Positions 50,439-58,776 of a stretch of 64,000 bases of DNA are shown one piece after another. The position numbers and the translations under genes were made by a program. The DNA is taken from NCBI GenBank assembly GCA_023386585.1, contig JAEWJM010000026.1, forward strand, positions 1 through 64,000, given 5' to 3'. The number at the start of each line of letters is the position of its first letter. The stretch's first letter is position 1. Origin of the DNA: Bacteroidota bacterium (lineage in GTDB: Bacteria > Bacteroidota > Bacteroidia > Flavobacteriales > Flavobacteriaceae). The notes under the pieces were generated by a model, which made no database searches, was not told where the DNA came from, and saw only the letters and a program-made list of their open reading frames with translations.

Positions 50439-52496
50439 ATGAACGAAGACTTCAAGCCGCCGATTGCACGCAAGATTCCGAAAACTATTGAAAAGCATGG
50501 CCATGCTCGTGTCGACGAATATTATTGGCTGAATGATCGAGAGAACCCCGAAGTGGTCGAATACCTCAAGCAGGAAAACGAATACTATGAAAAATCCACT
50601 GGCCACACGGCAGAGTTTCGCGAGGCACTTTTCCAGGAAATGAAGGCACGGATTAAGGAAGACGACTCGTCGGTTCCCTATTTTTATAATGGATATTATT
50701 ACATTACGCGTTTTGAAACGGGAAAAAACTACCCGATTTATTCGCGAAAAAAAGGCAGTCTCGACGCTCCAGAAGAGATTCTTTTCAACTGCAACGAAAT
50801 GGCGGAAGGCCACGGCTACTTTCAGCTTGCCGGCTTCAGCATCAGTCCCGATAACAGGTTTGCCGCTTTTGGTACGGATACCGTCGGCAGACGGATTTTT
50901 ACCATCGCAATCAAAAACCTGGAAACAGGCGAACTTTTTCCCGACACTATTTTAAATTCAACCGGAAATGCAGCGTGGGCAAACGATAACGCAACGTTAT
51001 TTTACACCGTTCAGGACGAAGTGACTTTGCGTCCACATAAAATCTATCGGCATCGCAAAGGAACGCCGGCCGATCAGGACGAGCTGGTTTTTCACGAAAA
51101 AGATGAGACTTTCCATATTGAAGTCAGCAAGACAAAGTCGCGAAAATACCTGGTAATCGACTGCGAAAGTACCGTTACCACTGAATCGCGCATTCTTGAA
51201 GCCGATACTCCCGATGGTGATTTCAGGGTTTTTCAGAAGCGCAAACGCGGACTCGAATATGGAGTCTGGCATTACGATGGAAATTTCTACATCCGCACCA
51301 ATAAAGATAAGGCTACCAATTTCAAGCTGATGCAAACCGCCGAGGACAAGACTGAAGCCTCGAACTGGCGCGACCTGATTCCGCACCGCGAAGAAGTTTT
51401 GATCGAAGATCTCGAAATTTTCAAAAATTACCTGGTCGTTGCCGAACGTTCCGACGGACTGAACAAAATCAGGATCATGCCTTGGGACGGCGAGAGCTAT
51501 TACCTGCCGTTTGAAAACGAGACGTATTCTGCTTCCGTCGGGGCCAATCCCGATTTTAATACCGAAATTCTGCGATACAGCTATCAATCGATGGCAACGC
51601 CGTCATCGGTTATTGATTTTAACATGCGTACCAGGGAAAAAACCATAATGAAAGAGCAGCAGGTTTTGGGTGGCGATTTTGACAAGTCCAATTATATTGA
51701 AGAAAGGATTTGGGCAACTGCAGGCGACGGAACGCGGATCCCGATTTCAATGGTGTACAGGAAAGGCATCGAAAAGAATGGCGGAAATCCGCTGCTGTTG
51801 TACGCTTACGGTTCGTATGGCATAACAATGGAACCGTACTTTTCGTCGACGCGGCTTTCATTGCTTGACCGTGGTTTCATCTACGCAATTGCACATGTCA
51901 GGGGAGGCGAGGATATGGGCAGGCAATGGTATGACGACGGAAAAATGCTCAGGAAGAAAAATACGTTTACCGATTTTATTGATTGTTCGCGCCACCTGAT
52001 TTCCGAAGGCTACACATCCGAAAAACATCTTTATGCAGAAGGCGGATCAGCCGGCGGATTACTGATGGGCGCAGTTGTAAATATAGCTCCTGCGCTTTAC
52101 AACGGAATTATTGCGCAGGTACCTTTTGTTGATGTGGTCACGACAATGCTCGACGAATCGATTCCACTTACGACCGGAGAATATGACGAATGGGGAAATC
52201 CAAACGAGCAGGAATATTACGAGTACATGCTTTCCTATTCGCCATACGACAATATAAAAAAGCAGGATTATCCGAATATGTTCATTTCAACGGGGTTGCA
52301 CGATTCGCAGGTGCAGTACTGGGAACCGGCCAAATGGGTTGCCCGTTTGAGGTCAGTCAAAACCGACAGCAACAAGCTCTTTTTGGTTACAAACATGGAG
52401 GCCGGGCACGGCGGCGCATCGGGTAGGTTTGAGGCTTTGCGGGAGCTGGCAAGGGAATTCAGTTTTTTTTTAGATTTGGAAGGAATTAAAAAGTAA
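50439..52496 (+). CDS. S9 family peptidase, oligopeptidase B-like
   Basis: This cytosolic serine peptidase cuts short peptides, in the oligopeptidase B group usually after basic residues. The start ATG at 50439 gives 685 residues, close to E. coli OpdB (686); a TTG 18 bases upstream is less likely. The N-terminal beta-propeller runs to about residue 400. The hydrolase domain has catalytic S537 in AEGGSAGGLLMG and the histidine in NMEAGHGGASGR. The glutamate that sets basic specificity was not located. It is divergent from ybaB. Confidence 0.92.
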   Translation: MNEDFKPPIARKIPKTIEKHGHARVDEYYWLNDRENPEVVEYLKQENEYYEKSTGHTAEFREALFQEMKARIKEDDSSVPYFYNGYYYITRFETGKNYPIYSRKKGSLDAPEEILFNCNEMAEGHGYFQLAGFSISPDNRFAAFGTDTVGRRIFTIAIKNLETGELFPDTILNSTGNAAWANDNATLFYTVQDEVTLRPHKIYRHRKGTPADQDELVFHEKDETFHIEVSKTKSRKYLVIDCESTVTTESRILEADTPDGDFRVFQKRKRGLEYGVWHYDGNFYIRTNKDKATNFKLMQTAEDKTEASNWRDLIPHREEVLIEDLEIFKNYLVVAERSDGLNKIRIMPWDGESYYLPFENETYSASVGANPDFNTEILRYSYQSMATPSSVIDFNMRTREKTIMKEQQVLGGDFDKSNYIEERIWATAGDGTRIPISMVYRKGIEKNGGNPLLLYAYGSYGITMEPYFSSTRLSLLDRGFIYAIAHVRGGEDMGRQWYDDGKMLRKKNTFTDFIDCSRHLISEGYTSEKHLYAEGGSAGGLLMGAVVNIAPALYNGIIAQVPFVDVVTTMLDESIPLTTGEYDEWGNPNEQEYYEYMLSYSPYDNIKKQDYPNMFISTGLHDSQVQYWEPAKWVARLRSVKTDSNKLFLVTNMEAGHGGASGRFEALRELAREFSFFLDLEGIKK

Positions 52497-52511
52497 TTAG
52501 AATATTTTTCT

Positions 52512-52519
52512 TAAATTTG
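52512..52519 (+). promoter_or_regulatory. Promoter -7 box of the cysteine synthase-like gene
   Basis: TAAATTTG is an exact match, 55 bases before the ATG at 52575. The -33 region holds TTA but no TTG. Confidence 0.5.
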
Positions 52520-52574
52520 CGAGGATTTAAGGTTTGCAGTTTCGTAAAAGTTGGCCTTGATTAACTATTTTTTT

Positions 52575-53615
52575 ATGAAAGAAGAAATAAGAGCTTACAA
52601 TAATGTCCTTGAATTGATCGGGAACACACCGCTGATAAAACTCAACCACGTTACCGAAAAGCTTAAAGGAAACTTTTACGCAAAGGTCGAAGCTTTTAAC
52701 CCCGGCCACTCCACAAAAGACAGAATTGCTTTATTTATTATCGAAGAAGCCGAACGAAAAGGCATTCTTTCCCCAGGCGACACCATCATAGAAACCACTT
52801 CAGGAAACACGGGCTTTAGCCTGGCGATGGTGAGCATTATCAAAGGTTACAACTGCATTTTGGCTGTTAGTTCAAAATCATCAAAAGATAAGATCGACAT
52901 GCTTCGCAGCATGGGCGCGAAGGTTTACGTTTGCCCGGCGCACGTTTCTGCCGACGATAAACGTTCCTATTACAATGTGGCGAAAAGGCTGCATGAGGAA
53001 ACGAAAGGCTCGGTTTATATCAACCAGTACTTCAATCAGCTCAATATTGACGCTCACTATAAAACTACAGGCCCTGAAATCTGGGGGCAAACCGGCGGAC
53101 AAATAACCCATCTGGTTGCTTGCAGCGGAACGGGCGGGACCATCTCAGGAGCAGCGAAATACCTGAAGGAAAAGAATCCTAATATCAGGATTTTAGGCGT
53201 CGATGCTTTTGGTTCGGTATTGAAGAAATACCACGAAACAAAGGAATTTGATGCCGATGAAATTTATCCATACCGCATTGAAGGGCTTGGCAAAAACCTG
53301 ATTCCTTCAGCAACTGATTTTGATCTGATCGACAAATTCATCAAGGTTACCGACGAAGAAAGTGCGCACGCCACACGTGAAATTGCGAAACGAGAAGGCC
53401 TTTTTGTAGGATATACCTCCGGCGCAGTTATGCAGGCAATCAAGCAATATGCTGAAGATGGCGAGTTCAACGAAAACAGCAATGTTGTTGCGATTTTCCC
53501 CGACCATGGCTCACGCTATATGAGCAAGGTATTCTCTGACGAATGGATGAGCGAGCAGGGATTTTTTGACAGCGTCAACCTGGAAGAAGCGCAAAAGATC
53601 GAGTTTATAAAATAG
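52575..53615 (+). CDS. Cysteine synthase-like PLP enzyme
   Basis: This fold-II PLP enzyme of 346 residues is in the O-acetylserine sulfhydrylase / cystathionine beta-synthase family. The start at 52575 (MKEEIRAYNNVLELIGNTPLI) is supported by the conserved IGNTPLIKL 15 residues in. The PLP lysine is K48 (NPGHSTKDRIA), the substrate loop is ETTSGNTGF, and the phosphate loop is SGTGGTISG. CysK, CysM or a beta-synthase variant are all possible from sequence. No CBS domain is present. A terminator follows. Confidence 0.9.
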   Translation: MKEEIRAYNNVLELIGNTPLIKLNHVTEKLKGNFYAKVEAFNPGHSTKDRIALFIIEEAERKGILSPGDTIIETTSGNTGFSLAMVSIIKGYNCILAVSSKSSKDKIDMLRSMGAKVYVCPAHVSADDKRSYYNVAKRLHEETKGSVYINQYFNQLNIDAHYKTTGPEIWGQTGGQITHLVACSGTGGTISGAAKYLKEKNPNIRILGVDAFGSVLKKYHETKEFDADEIYPYRIEGLGKNLIPSATDFDLIDKFIKVTDEESAHATREIAKREGLFVGYTSGAVMQAIKQYAEDGEFNENSNVVAIFPDHGSRYMSKVFSDEWMSEQGFFDSVNLEEAQKIEFIK

Positions 53616-53692
53616 TTGACAGTTGACAGAAAAAGCCCCATCAAGGGGCTTTTTTATTGCTATAAACTGTTTAAGAACTGTAAACTGTAAAC
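53615..53692. repeat. Inverted short tandem repeats flanking the terminator
   Basis: GTTGACAGTTGACAG (53615-53629) is nearly the reverse complement of CTGTAAACTGTAAAC (53678-53692), two GTTGACA/GTTTACA units on each side. They bracket the hairpin at 53631-53656, making an extended cruciform-like structure. Confidence 0.55.
53631..53656 (+). terminator. Rho-independent terminator after the cysteine synthase-like gene
   Basis: Stem AAGCCCC (53633-53639) / GGGGCTT (53645-53651) with loop ATCAA, then seven T. Confidence 0.9.
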
Positions 53693-53712
53693 CGTAGACA
53701 GTAACTCAGCAA

Positions 53713-54423
53713 TCAATTTTCCATGGTGTGATAAACGTTTTGCACGTCATCATCTTCTTCGATCTTTTCGAGCAGCTTTTCAACATCGGCAACCTGATCT
53801 TCAGTGAGCTGCTTTGTTACCTGAGGAATGCGCTCAAAACCCGATGACAATATTTCAAAATGACGGCTTTCCAATTCTTTTTGTATTGCTCCGAAACTCT
53901 CAAACGGCGCGTAAATCATGATTCCGTCTTCGTCTTCAAACACTTCTTCCACACCGAAATCAATCAGCTCAAGCTCAAGCTCCTCGACATCGGTATCGTT
54001 CTTGGCAATCCTGAAGTTACAGGTATGGTCGAACATGAATTCAACCGAACCCTGCGTTCCCATATTTCCGTTGCATTTATTGAAGTAACTGCGGATGTTG
54101 GCGACCGTACGATTGTTGTTATCGGTTGCGGTTTCAATTAGAATTGCAATTCCGTGCGGAGCATAGCCTTCAAACAGGACTTCCTTATAATTTGCAGTAT
54201 CTTTTTCAGTTGCCTTCTTGATCGCACGCTCGACATTTTCTTTCGGCATGTTGGCCGATTTTGCGTTCTGGATTACTGCACGAAGCCTCGAATTGGTCTC
54301 CGGATTCGGCCCGCCTTCCTTTACCGCCATCACAATGTCTTTTCCGATCCTTGTGAATGCCTTGGCCATTGCCGACCAGCGTTTCATTTTTCTATTCTTC
54401 CTGAACTCAAAAGCTCTTCCCAT
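53713..54423 (-). CDS. YebC/PmpR family transcriptional regulator or translation factor
   Basis: This 236-residue protein of the YebC family is historically a DNA-binding regulator; recent work links YebC-type proteins to ribosome stalling relief. The N-terminus MGRAFEFRKNRKMKRWSAMAK has the conserved basic helix. Conserved segments NMPKENVERAIKKA, YEGYAPHG-like FEGYAPHGIAILIE and TDNNNRTVANIRSYF are present. The C-terminus has acidic IEEDDDVQNVYHTME. A -7 box lies at 54453-54460. Confidence 0.95.
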   Translation of the reverse strand: MGRAFEFRKNRKMKRWSAMAKAFTRIGKDIVMAVKEGGPNPETNSRLRAVIQNAKSANMPKENVERAIKKATEKDTANYKEVLFEGYAPHGIAILIETATDNNNRTVANIRSYFNKCNGNMGTQGSVEFMFDHTCNFRIAKNDTDVEELELELIDFGVEEVFEDEDGIMIYAPFESFGAIQKELESRHFEILSSGFERIPQVTKQLTEDQVADVEKLLEKIEEDDDVQNVYHTMEN

Positions 54424-54452
54424 TTCACTAAGTTTTTTATGCTAATGCCGTG

Positions 54453-54460
54453 CAAAAATA
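54453..54460 (-). promoter_or_regulatory. Promoter -7 box of the YebC gene
   Basis: The minus strand reads TATTTTTG, an exact match, 29 bases before the start at 54423. Confidence 0.55.
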
Positions 54461-54495
54461 ACAGTTTCCACAGCGTTTTTCAAAATGATTTTTTC

Positions 54496-56538
54496 TCAAC
54501 GTTTGTGCACGTGCCGGTAATCGCTCAACATGTTCAGCGCTTCATCGATATACACATTTTGCCGCGCATCTTTCATTCGGTATTCATTTATTTCCTTAAG
54601 GAACGCATCGGAAGCAATTGCACCGGATTCTATAGTGGAATTCTTAACCACTAACTTGGTCTCGGTCAAAGCCTTCCTTTTAATTCTGTCGAAAAGTAAG
54701 TCGTTTTCGTGGACGTCGGCAAAAATTGCATCCAAAGTCACAGGAAGTGGCGCTTTTTGCTTGCGGTACCAACTGTTGATCTGCTGGTTCAGGCTGCCGA
54801 TTTCCTGCAAATCAGCGTTCGACTTTACTCTTTGCCGTGCCTGTTGTACCAGCGATGCGTCCCATTGCGTTTGCCATTTGTCGTAACCCTGCCGCACCCG
54901 GATCGAGTCGTTTCGCAAAGCGGTTTCAAAACTACTTTCCCGTTGCACAAGGCTGTCAAAAAGCACCGGCATCGCGACATCGGGAATCACGCCAACGCCT
55001 TGATGGCTTTTTCCGTTAACCCGATAAAACTTTTCAATGGTAAGTTTGATGTAATCACTTTGCGAATAATCAAGCGGAACAAGCGTTTGCATGCTGGCCT
55101 TTCCGGATGTTGGCGCTCCAATAATTACAGCGCGCTTGTAATCCTGAAGCGCTGCTGTGAAGAGTTCACTCGCACTCGCCGAAGATCCGTCGGTAAGGAT
55201 AATGATCGGGCCGTTATAAATATTTCCCCGCATATCGTCTTTCATCAAATGCTGCTTTCCGCGGTTATCGCTGAGCACGGTAACCAGACCTTTATCGATG
55301 AACAAACCGGTCATTTTTACCGCTTCTTCCATTGATCCGCCGCCGTTTTCCTGCAGGTCAATTATAAGTCCGTCAATATTATCTTTCTTTAGCCTTTCCA
55401 CTTCTGATGCGACATCGGCAGCACAGCCATTACCTTCCGATCCGTCAAAATCGGAATAAAAATTCGGAACCTTGATATAGCCGGCTTTGATTCCCTTTTC
55501 TATCACAAATCCGTAAACATCATTTCCAGTTGCTTCCATCAATTGTTTTCGCAAGGTGACTTCGTGAAGGGAACCGTTTTTCTTACGGATCGTAAAACTT
55601 ACCTGTTTGTTGTTATCGGAAAAAAGCAATTCGCCAACAGCATCAAGCGACGCACACGACAACGTATAGCCGCGGCCATCGGCATCGGCAACGCTGATTA
55701 TGACATCATCACGCTCAAACTCGTGGCTTCTCGCCGCCGGTCCGCCCGGAACCACATCGGCAACCACAACTTCCTGCTTTTCGTTAAAATCGAAATCAAT
55801 TCCCAAAGAAAAATTGCTCGTGGATAAAGTGGACATAAAACTTGACTTTGCATCCATTGTGAAATAATTCGAATGCGGATCAAAATACTGACAAAAGATA
55901 TCCAGAAACTGGGATTGCAAATTTGCCGTGAGGCCGTTCCTGTCGTTCAGTATTGAATTCGTTTTGCAAAGCTCGGATTCGAAAATTTTGTTCGAGGCAA
56001 TTTTTTCGATGGCTGTGAAATTCGCCTTCAGCGAGTCCAGATTGGATGTCATGGACGACATTTCTTCGAAAATCTCGACACGCAGGCGTTTCTTCCAGAT
56101 CCGTTCCTGATCGCTTTCAACCAGGTCAAAAGGAAAATGCTTTCGGCTGAACCGCAACGAATCCTTTACATTGTAATCCAATGGCTGATTCCTGATTTTT
56201 TCCAGCAGCGCAATCTTACGCTCCAGCGCATTCCTGTAAACCGAGGCAAATTGATCCAAAAAACTGCAATCGCCCGTACGAATCATATCGTCGAGCTTCA
56301 GCCTGTATGCCGATAAATGCTTGTATTCGTTTCCGGTGATCAGGTTGCGATAAGTGTCAAGCTGGTCTGTGAATGTATCAAATACATAAACCGAAAGGCT
56401 GTCATCGATTGGCTTTGGCGAATAATGCTCGCGGTTGACCAGCGAAATAATCCGTTGCAGCTTTTCACACGTTTTCGTGCCATCCTGTGCGGCTAGCCTG
56501 AAGGCCAGAAGTAGCAAGATCGGCAGGAAATTTTTCAT
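54496..56538 (-). CDS. Carboxy-terminal (tail-specific) protease, S41 family
   Basis: This periplasmic protease of 680 residues is of the Prc/Tsp type, with a signal peptide (MKNFLPILLLLAFRLAAQ). After an N-terminal helical domain (about residues 20-230) come a PDZ domain (about 240-330, with VVADVVPGGPAARSHEFERDDVIISV) and the S41 catalytic domain. In the catalytic domain the serine is in ILTDGSSASASELFTA and the lysine in GAPTSGKASMQTL. A DUF3340-like C-terminus follows. Its ATG overlaps the gcvT stop as TGATG, so translation is coupled. Confidence 0.93.
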   Translation of the reverse strand: MKNFLPILLLLAFRLAAQDGTKTCEKLQRIISLVNREHYSPKPIDDSLSVYVFDTFTDQLDTYRNLITGNEYKHLSAYRLKLDDMIRTGDCSFLDQFASVYRNALERKIALLEKIRNQPLDYNVKDSLRFSRKHFPFDLVESDQERIWKKRLRVEIFEEMSSMTSNLDSLKANFTAIEKIASNKIFESELCKTNSILNDRNGLTANLQSQFLDIFCQYFDPHSNYFTMDAKSSFMSTLSTSNFSLGIDFDFNEKQEVVVADVVPGGPAARSHEFERDDVIISVADADGRGYTLSCASLDAVGELLFSDNNKQVSFTIRKKNGSLHEVTLRKQLMEATGNDVYGFVIEKGIKAGYIKVPNFYSDFDGSEGNGCAADVASEVERLKKDNIDGLIIDLQENGGGSMEEAVKMTGLFIDKGLVTVLSDNRGKQHLMKDDMRGNIYNGPIIILTDGSSASASELFTAALQDYKRAVIIGAPTSGKASMQTLVPLDYSQSDYIKLTIEKFYRVNGKSHQGVGVIPDVAMPVLFDSLVQRESSFETALRNDSIRVRQGYDKWQTQWDASLVQQARQRVKSNADLQEIGSLNQQINSWYRKQKAPLPVTLDAIFADVHENDLLFDRIKRKALTETKLVVKNSTIESGAIASDAFLKEINEYRMKDARQNVYIDEALNMLSDYRHVHKR

Positions 56539-57629
56539 CAGGAATTTGACGGCTTGTAAAATGGTGGCTTGACAACCGTGGCAGGAACATCGTTTTTGCG
56601 GATTCGGATAAAAATCGATGAGCCCAAAGCAGAATGCGCGGTTTCAACGTAACCAAGCCCGATTCCTTTGTTCATCGAAGGCGACATCGTTCCCGAAGTC
56701 ACAATTCCGATCTGATTTCCATCTTTATCCACAATTTCATAATCGTGACGAGGAACGCCGCGTTCGGTCAGTTCAAACCCTACGAGCTTGCGTTTCACGC
56801 CTTCCTCTTTTTGCTTTTTGAGGTTTTCAGAATTGACAAAATCCTTATTGAATTTCGTAATCCATCCCAATCCGGCTTCCAGAGGCGAAGTCGAATCGTT
56901 TATGTCGTTTCCGTAAAGACAAAATCCCATCTCGAGGCGCAAAGTATCGCGTGCCGCCAATCCGATCGGTTTTATTCCGTAAGCAGCGCCGGCTTCAAAG
57001 ACTTTATTCCAAATTTGCTCGACCTCACTGTTCTTGCAGTAAATCTCAAAACCGCCCGAACCCGTATATCCCGTTGCAGAAATGATCACATTGGGAATTC
57101 CGGCAAAATCGGCAACCTCAAAATGGTAATATTTTATAGCAGACAAATCGATCGAGGACAGCGGCTGCATCGCTTCAACCGCTTTTGGACCCTGGATCGC
57201 GAGCAGCGAATAATCGTCTGAAAGATTGCGCATTTCGACGCCCATGTCATTATAGGACGAAATCCATTCCCAATCCTTTTCGATATTCGACGCGTTCACG
57301 ACCAAAAGATATTGCTCTTCCTTCATCTGATACACGATCAGGTCATCAACAATTCCGCCCCCGGTATTCGGCAGACAACTGTACTGCGCGCGTCCCGGAA
57401 CGAGAGCCGACGCATCGTTAGAGGTTACTTTTTGGATCAGCTCAAGCGCCCGTGGCCCGCTCAAAAGGAATTCGCCCATATGCGAGACGTCAAAAACACC
57501 AACGCCTTTGCGTACGGTTTCGTGTTCGGCATTGACTCCTTCATATTGAATCGGCATGTTGTAACCGGCAAACGGGAGCATTTTTGCCCCGAGGCTTTCG
57601 TGGATTTGCTTGAGCGCTATATCTTTCAT
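56538..57629 (-). CDS. gcvT: Aminomethyltransferase, glycine cleavage T-protein
   Basis: The T-protein transfers the methylene group from aminomethyl-lipoyl H-protein to tetrahydrofolate. It has 363 residues, the usual length. The folate-binding pocket is seen in FDVSHMGEFLLSG, RAQYSCLPNTGGGIVDDLIVYQM and NASNIEKDWEW, followed by YTGSGGFEIYCKN and GLAARDTLRLEMGFCLYGNDI. The C-terminal GTMSPSMNKGIGLGYV is typical. The other glycine-cleavage genes are not here. The gene overlaps the tail-specific protease start by one base. Confidence 0.96.
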   Translation of the reverse strand: MKDIALKQIHESLGAKMLPFAGYNMPIQYEGVNAEHETVRKGVGVFDVSHMGEFLLSGPRALELIQKVTSNDASALVPGRAQYSCLPNTGGGIVDDLIVYQMKEEQYLLVVNASNIEKDWEWISSYNDMGVEMRNLSDDYSLLAIQGPKAVEAMQPLSSIDLSAIKYYHFEVADFAGIPNVIISATGYTGSGGFEIYCKNSEVEQIWNKVFEAGAAYGIKPIGLAARDTLRLEMGFCLYGNDINDSTSPLEAGLGWITKFNKDFVNSENLKKQKEEGVKRKLVGFELTERGVPRHDYEIVDKDGNQIGIVTSGTMSPSMNKGIGLGYVETAHSALGSSIFIRIRKNDVPATVVKPPFYKPSNS

Positions 57630-57721
57630 TATTGGCTTGTTAAATGAGCCGCTAATTTATCATTTTTTCGGCTCAGGGCAAAGCGGTTCGATTGTGAATT
57701 TTAGTGATGTTAATGCGATTT

Positions 57722-57828
57722 TCAGGAGCTCTTTCCCGCTGTCCGCTGTATCTTTTATTTTTTTGGCCGCCAGCAATTAAATCCGCCTTATCACAAAAAA
57801 TAAAAGGATGCCGCTCCCATCGGGGCTA
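57722..57828. repeat. Intergenic repeat element between gcvT and nnrD (recurrent flavobacterial type)
   Basis: The 230-base gap has no coding frame that I trust. Inside it, from about 57722 to 57828, is an organised element. It begins AGGAGCTCTTTCCCGC, has a T-rich arm ATCTTTTATTTTTTT and a matching A-rich arm AAAAAATAAAAGGAT, and ends in CCGCTCCCATCGGGGCTA. The arms pair over about 14 bases with one bulge. I recall very similar sequences at many intergenic sites in Flavobacterium genomes. Its function is unknown; it could be a small RNA or a selfish repeat. Confidence 0.6.
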
Positions 57829-57860
57829 ACTGGCGTGCGGCAAATTCGTACCTTCGAATT

Positions 57861-58712
57861 ATGGACGCGATTAAGATTACAGCCGATTTCGCTCGCTCAC
57901 TGCTTAAGCCAATCGCAGACGATTCGCATAAAGGAACGTTTGGCCACGCACTGCTCGTTGGCGGAAGTTACGGAAAAATGGGCGCCGTTTGCCTTGCCTC
58001 GGAAGCCGCGCTAAGAAGCGGCTGCGGACTCGCAACAGCGTATATTCCACGTTGCGGTTATGAGATCATTCAGACCGTTGTTCCCGAAGTCATGGCAATT
58101 TGTGACGCGGACTACGAATTTATTTCCCGCATCGAATCCGGCATTTCACCGCAAGCTATCGGAATCGGTCCCGGAATGGGGCAGGAGCCGCAAACGCGAA
58201 AAGCGCTATTCGAATATTTATCGGTTGTAAAATCTCCAATCGTCATCGACGCCGATGCGTTAAATCTCTTGTCTTCCGAAACAAACTGGCCAACGATGTT
58301 GCCGCCGCGCTCTGTCCTTACTCCGCACAAAAAAGAACTCGAACGCCTCATCGGCACCTGGCAGTCCGATTCGGAAAGGATCCAAAAAGTTTCAAAAATT
58401 GCGGTAGAGAAAAAAGCAGTTTTTGTCCTCAAAGGCGCACCAACGCGTATTGTTGACGAAAATTCCATCTATGTAAACCCGACAGGAAATCCCGCTTTGG
58501 CAACCGGCGGAACGGGCGATGTGCTTACCGGAATACTAACCGGATTTCTTGCGCAGCGGTACGAGCCGGTGAATGCGGCCATTCTTGCGGTTTACCTGCA
58601 CGGACGCGCCGCAGATCTTGCCATTCCGGAAATGGGAATGCGTTCTTTTTTGGCCCGTGACATTCTCAGATATTTACCAAAAGCTTTCCTTGAAATTGAA
58701 AGCGGGTTTTAA
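57861..58712 (+). CDS. nnrD: ADP-dependent NAD(P)H-hydrate dehydratase
   Basis: This repair enzyme of the ribokinase fold restores NADH from its damaged hydrate. It has 283 residues. Motifs are GTFGHALLVGGSYGKMGA, GIGPGMGQEPQT, IDADALN, VLTPHKKELERL and the ADP-binding GNPALATGGTGDVLTG. Only the dehydratase half is here; the epimerase domain (NnrE), often fused upstream, is absent. The start at 57861 follows a near-consensus box TACCTTCG (57849-57856). Confidence 0.92.
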   Translation: MDAIKITADFARSLLKPIADDSHKGTFGHALLVGGSYGKMGAVCLASEAALRSGCGLATAYIPRCGYEIIQTVVPEVMAICDADYEFISRIESGISPQAIGIGPGMGQEPQTRKALFEYLSVVKSPIVIDADALNLLSSETNWPTMLPPRSVLTPHKKELERLIGTWQSDSERIQKVSKIAVEKKAVFVLKGAPTRIVDENSIYVNPTGNPALATGGTGDVLTGILTGFLAQRYEPVNAAILAVYLHGRAADLAIPEMGMRSFLARDILRYLPKAFLEIESGF

Positions 58713-58726
58713 TTTCGTCAAAAACC

Positions 58727-58757
58727 TTGCGTATTCTGAACCATTTGCGGAATTTTG
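58727..58757 (+). promoter_or_regulatory. Possible promoter of hutH
   Basis: TTG (58727-58729), 20 bases, then GAATTTTG (58750-58757), one mismatch from TAnnTTTG. It ends 19 bases before the start. Confidence 0.4.
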
Positions 58758-58776
58758 AAGCACCAATAAACCACCC

